Source: Ceriagrion tenellum
Taxonomy: Eukaryota; Arthropoda; Insecta; Odonata; Coenagrionidae
Assembly: GCA_963169105.1 (NCBI GenBank)
Contig: OY720643.1
Coordinates: forward strand, 81,203,696 to 81,267,695
Length of the DNA: 64,000 nucleotides
Reading direction: 5' to 3'
In this document: positions 60,231-64,000 of the stretch, one piece after another
Layout of the letters: each line of letters begins with the position of its first letter
How positions within the stretch are numbered: position 1 is the first letter of the stretch
Notes under the pieces: generated by a model
What the model saw: only the letters and a program-made list of their open reading frames with translations
The model's database searches: none
Told to the model about the DNA's origin: nothing
Made by a program: the position numbers and the translations under genes

Positions 60231-61183
60231 GGTAAGGAATATGATATTTCATTTTTTAGTTGAAAGCCGACTAGTAAAAATCAGTTCGTTTAGTCTACTC
60301 GTCAATTTTTGACCCGAATAAGTAGACTTGTACGCCGTGCATTAGGATGATCCCATGCAAAAGAGAACCCGAAAAATCTGCTTCACCAGTGCTTTTCCAT
60401 CATAGCCTTTATTCTAAGGGATTATTCTAATGAGTAGACTTTGGCGTAGCTTCGTACCAGCGACTGTCGCAAAATCGCCCTGCTATTCTTAACATAGTAG
60501 ACACTAGAATTAAATTCGAGGCAAAGAAAGCTAACCACAGAGGTACAATGGAAACGGTTAGTAAAATCTTTCACCACGTTTTGGCAGCAAATAATGTACA
60601 GGGAATAATTAGGATACAATAACGCCGAAAATGGATGGATAAGTTAAAATAATTTCAGTAGACAATAACTACCTTCAACTGTCCACGTGAGAACCGAGAG
60701 GGATTTTTGTAGCTTAACTCGAATTAAAAAACACATCTTCCTAAAGTTCCAATATTTTTGATAAGAGAGAAGAGAAAGAAAGCTTAAAGTAGCACACCAC
60801 ATCGAACACTTTAAATTGTAATTTTTATTATTGTAATTTTATTATTGTAATTTTGTCGTACAGATAATGATGTGCATTTCTTCTGGACTTGAAAAAAACA
60901 ATTTAATTCAAACATTGTAATGAGTATTTTAACACACTCAATGTAAGCATATTAATAGTCAATATACTAAAACAAGTGTCGGTAATCCAACACGATGACA
61001 CAAGGATATTTTCTACGTGTTTACCGATCCCCGTTTTCCAACTCCTAAAGTTAACTGTTTACTCATTCTTTCAGTTATTTACCAACGGCCAGGGAACTAC
61101 CGTTCTCTTCTATACAAAAATACACAAAATACATTAAGCAAAAATACGCAAAAAACGTATCCATGGCGCTAAAAATTCCAGAA
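60231..61183. other. Gene-free DNA
   Basis: Includes a short TTATTGTAATTTT tandem near 60825-60855. No gene. Confidence 0.45.
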
Positions 61184-61251
61184 AGGCGGGACGTGAACCC
61201 GCGATCTTACGGTAAGTAGGCGAGGTCTCAACTTCATCGCCACCAGGGCCG
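61184..61251 (-). repeat. tRNA-derived sequence
   Basis: On the minus strand TGGTGGCGATGAAGTTGAGA (A-box-like) precedes CCTCGCCTACTTACCGTAAG (anticodon arm) and a perfect T-arm GCGGGTTCACGTCCCGC. The acceptor stem does not close (5' GTCGGCCC against 3' TTTCTGG), so it is a SINE head or pseudogene. Confidence 0.55.
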
Positions 61252-61750
61252 ACAATCAATTATAGGCATGGTAGAGTAAACATGATAATTTCAAATATAC
61301 AGTATTTTTCTCGTACCTCGAATAGGTTAACAGTGGATATCTCCACCACAAAGGTTACAAAAGTAAATAAAAAAAAGCAAAAACAATCCCGGACGGGATG
61401 AAAATTTCAACACAGTAAACGTAAGCGTAAATGCGTCAGTCAAAATGCAAATTTACGCAGGGCTCCTTAATTAAACCCTTTTCCCGAGGTGAGTAAAGAA
61501 TTCATATGAATGAGAAAGGAGGTAAAGGGAGGTTTTAGGTCTCTCCAGAGTTCCCTTTTCAACGCACAGGGCCGTCATTTTTCCTTCCCTATTGAAGGCT
61601 CCAACCGAATCCAACCGTCATGCCCCATGAATGGCCGTATGGAACCGAGCCCTCCAACCTCCTTGCCTCCCCCATCCCCCCCACTCGCCGCCCTCTTGAA
61701 TACAAGAAGGACTATACGACCACCGGACGAGTTTTCCTTTTTTTTCTTTA

Positions 61751-61880
61751 CAAAACAAATGGCCAATTTTGCGGAGATGCCATTCACATGGTAACTCACT
61801 TTCCAACGCCATCACAATAAAATTACCGTGATATAAAGGGGGTGAAATAAATTTCAACCGAACAGAAACTCAAGGGGCTT
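61751..61880 (+). repeat. Direct repeat, left copy
   Basis: About 130 bp matching 62385-62510: AAACAAATGGCCA, TGCCATTCACATG, CTCACTTTCC and CGACAGAAACTCA-like blocks in the same order, roughly 80% alike. Its 5' end overlaps a GC-rich patch (61500-61720). Confidence 0.8.
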
Positions 61881-61965
61881 CACATTCTCTTTCTTCTTTT
61901 TTTACAAAATCTCTTTTTTTGACGTGATGACAACGTAATTCTTCTTCAACATAACGTGTCCCAAA

Positions 61966-62316
61966 ATGGACGATCCTCCGTTGACAAATACCTTAACAAC
62001 TCTAACTGAAGACGTAAATATCTCAAAATTTTGCAATTTTTACAAAAGTTGTAATAGTATACATCTAATCGATTTGAAATGTATTAGAATTCAAGCGATA
62101 TTACTAAACCCACTGAAAGAGCACAACGCAAGTCGTTTCCATGGGTCCTATTCCCCCATGGAAAAACCCAGCAATAACGAGAATCCCCATGTGTTTAGAA
62201 TCATTAGAATAACTGATTTCAATAATATGATTTTTGTAACTGAGAAAGGAGTTCTCTCATCTTTAAAACCTAAAGACTACGGGCACAATACTGAGAATTC
62301 TCCATATTATTTATAG
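61966..62316 (+). other. Unassigned 116-codon open frame between direct repeats
   Basis: An AT-rich open frame with ATG at 61966 and no recognisable domain, signal peptide or membrane segment. It lies exactly between the two direct repeats at 61751 and 62385, which is the only reason to list it. Probably chance. Confidence 0.15.
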
Positions 62317-62384
62317 TGAGCATATATATCAGGATATCATCAAATTCCACATATTGGTCACTGGTAAATGAGCTGAGGATTCTA

Positions 62385-62510
62385 CGAAACAAATGGCCAG
62401 TTTAATTGAGGTGCCATTCACATGTTAGCTCACTTTCCAGCGCCTTCACAATTTAATTACCATGATAAAAGGGAGAATATCTATTAACCGACAGAAACTC
62501 AGGGAAACAT
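62385..62510 (+). repeat. Direct repeat, right copy
   Basis: Partner of 61751-61880, offset by 634 bp. The ends lack the TG...CA of LTRs and no primer-binding site follows the left copy, so a local duplication is more likely than an LTR pair. Confidence 0.8.
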
Positions 62511-64000
62511 TTATCTTCCTCTAAAATAACTAAATCCCTTTTTGATTGTAAGGGCAAATTTTGCACTTTAGATCTTAAAAGGTCACAACCCTATTAATAC
62601 TGGCCAATTACATAGAGAATGCTATGATAAGATGACATAACAAGTTTAAAGGAATGTGTTATGAAGAAAACTAGCCTGAAGTTGTTACCATGCATTAATG
62701 AAAGATATTTGTATTTCCTAGTTCCTTTAACTGAGCTCAACTGATTTATATATTACCATCAACTAAGAAATTTCTGCCTTCGCAAAGTGTAATCTCACTC
62801 AATTTTTAAATTCAAACGATTTAATAAAACCTTGAGTAAACATTTACTGCAGAACATGATAGGACACAGAAATACACGGTTATTTCTTTAGCGAAAGAGG
62901 AAGCTTTCCTCTTTATTAATTTGATAAATAATTGTACTACAGAAATAAAATTACATACAGCTTGAAATTTGCTTGCATTTTTCGATTGCGTTAAGATTCA
63001 CACTTGTTCATTTGTAAATGAATTGAGAAAGTTTTAATGATATGAGCCGAATTTGCCCATCTTATACAGAAGCCTAACGAAAAACGAATTAATTTAAGCA
63101 TTTTTAAGCATTAAATTTTTGGTATGGCCATTTTTCAGATTACTTAGTTTAAGATTACTGAAAATCATATTACTCAGTAGAGAAATTTCTGCGTTATCAA
63201 ACTTTTGCTGTGAATGCTCAAACAACGATTTTACGAAAGGGAAAAATTAAAACTATTCCTTTATAGTCGCATTAAACAACAATCTATCCATTAGAGCGAA
63301 AGTTCTCAATGTAATAACCACATTGTGTAGAGCAATGCCATTATGTTACATTAAAAATATCCTCTCATTGCAACATTTAGCTACATCCTTCCAACAGCTT
63401 GGCCTAATTGGTAGGACCATTGTTCATTTAACGACGGTCAGAATACACGGATAGCCAACTCTGTCTATTCAGCACATTACGAAAGTCTATAGGTAAAAGT
63501 TTTGCTTAATCGCGCACATCCTTATAATGAGATTATCACTGGAGGTTATAAAATATTTCAACATAATAAGTACGCATTGAATAAGTGTAATTATGCAGAG
63601 GAAAACGACCACAGGAACAGAAACAGCTCGACAGCATAAAAGCAACACTAATCGCTGATATGTCCTAACTCCATTAGCTCTTTTGCGCTGTTATTGTTAC
63701 GGCAATTAAAGCCACAGACCAGATAATCCTTTGCTTATAAACTTATCCAAATCCTTCTACAAACACATGTAACTGGGAATGGGATGGAATATTGCGTATC
63801 TAATGAACAAATAGAGCTCCGAACGCAGAAGTTTATACTTACCGTAAAAAGAATCGCCTACGATAAATATGGATAATTAGCAGCCAATGACGGTAATATT
63901 ATCACTCGAATAGTTCAATGAGCCCCACATTAATGATATTAAGCCTCTATGGGTGTATGCCAAAAGGCTCACTTAAAAATCCCTAATTTTTACCCCTTGC
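62511..64000. other. Gene-free AT-rich DNA
   Basis: No ORF of interest, repeat or RNA gene could be supported up to the window end. Confidence 0.5.

Noticed and set aside
61184..61251. Functional tRNA gene
   Set aside because: The T-arm is perfect but the acceptor stem does not pair. The same holds for 17645-17710 and 27464-27530, so they are called tRNA-derived.
61751..62510. LTR retrotransposon
   Set aside because: No TG...CA termini, primer-binding site, polypurine tract or gag/pol motif between the repeats.

Overview
The window looks like eukaryotic nuclear DNA, most probably from an arthropod (likely an insect). It is AT-rich and has no compact coding. No open frame exceeds 200 codons and no conserved host exon can be recognised. 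It is studded with decayed LINE fragments, tRNA-derived SINEs, foldback elements and local tandem duplications. The LINEs ending in a TAGATG-type tail and the SINE ending in a CCAATC-type tail remind me of odonate (damselfly) assemblies, but that is memory-based inference and the species is not determined from the sequence. No rRNA gene, functional tRNA gene, CRISPR array, bacterial operon or virus was found.

Layout. 1-7.9 kb: a foldback element at the left edge, then gene-free DNA. 8.0-8.3 kb: SINE copy A with a perfect 12-bp target-site duplication (TSD). 11.8-12.25 kb: a foldback element that was hit by a second, tRNA-derived foldback, each with its own 12-bp TSD. 12.46-13.3 kb: LINE fragment (-). 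16.3-17.1 kb: two different LINE 3' ends meeting tail to tail. 17.1-18.3 kb: a CpG-dense possible DNA transposon. 18.5-20.1 kb: a compound inverted repeat followed by a LINE (-). 20.1-20.75 kb: a CpG-dense island holding the longest ORF. 21.0-22.15 kb: LINE (+) and a second copy of the 18.8-kb repeat. 23.4-25.75 kb: a duplicated AT-rich repeat, one copy split by a LINE 3' end and a GC-rich block. 25.8 kb: SINE copy B. 29.9-31.0 kb: LINE (+), close sister of the 19-kb copy but inverted. 35.3 and 43.1-44.2 kb: LINE (-) fragments, the latter tandemly duplicated. 45.7 kb: CGAT-motif cluster. 46.0 kb: tRNA-derived SINE. 46.94-47.19 kb: a perfect 88-bp-arm palindrome with 11-bp TSD. 53.87-54.58 kb: a two-type (A-A-B-B) tandem repeat. 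55.6, 58.3 and 60.0 kb: LINE end, SINE copy C, LINE reverse-transcriptase core. 61.75/62.39 kb: a pair of direct repeats.

The most interesting pattern is the foldbacks. Three insertions (11802-12236, 11829-12006, 46948-47175) share one architecture: TSD, inverted arm directly abutting the TSD, short spacer, right arm, unpaired 42-61-nt 3' tail, TSD. Several carry the same signature (CCTGARGAYG, a small hairpin, then GAAAC/CGTCG-like) at or near the palindrome axis. I propose that these are short retroelements whose cDNA snapped back and primed its own second strand during integration. A second theme is a structurally conserved 3' stem-loop just before the TAGATG tail of two LINE subfamilies whose ORFs have diverged. 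All LINE ORFs here are truncated or frameshifted, so no autonomous element is intact in the window.
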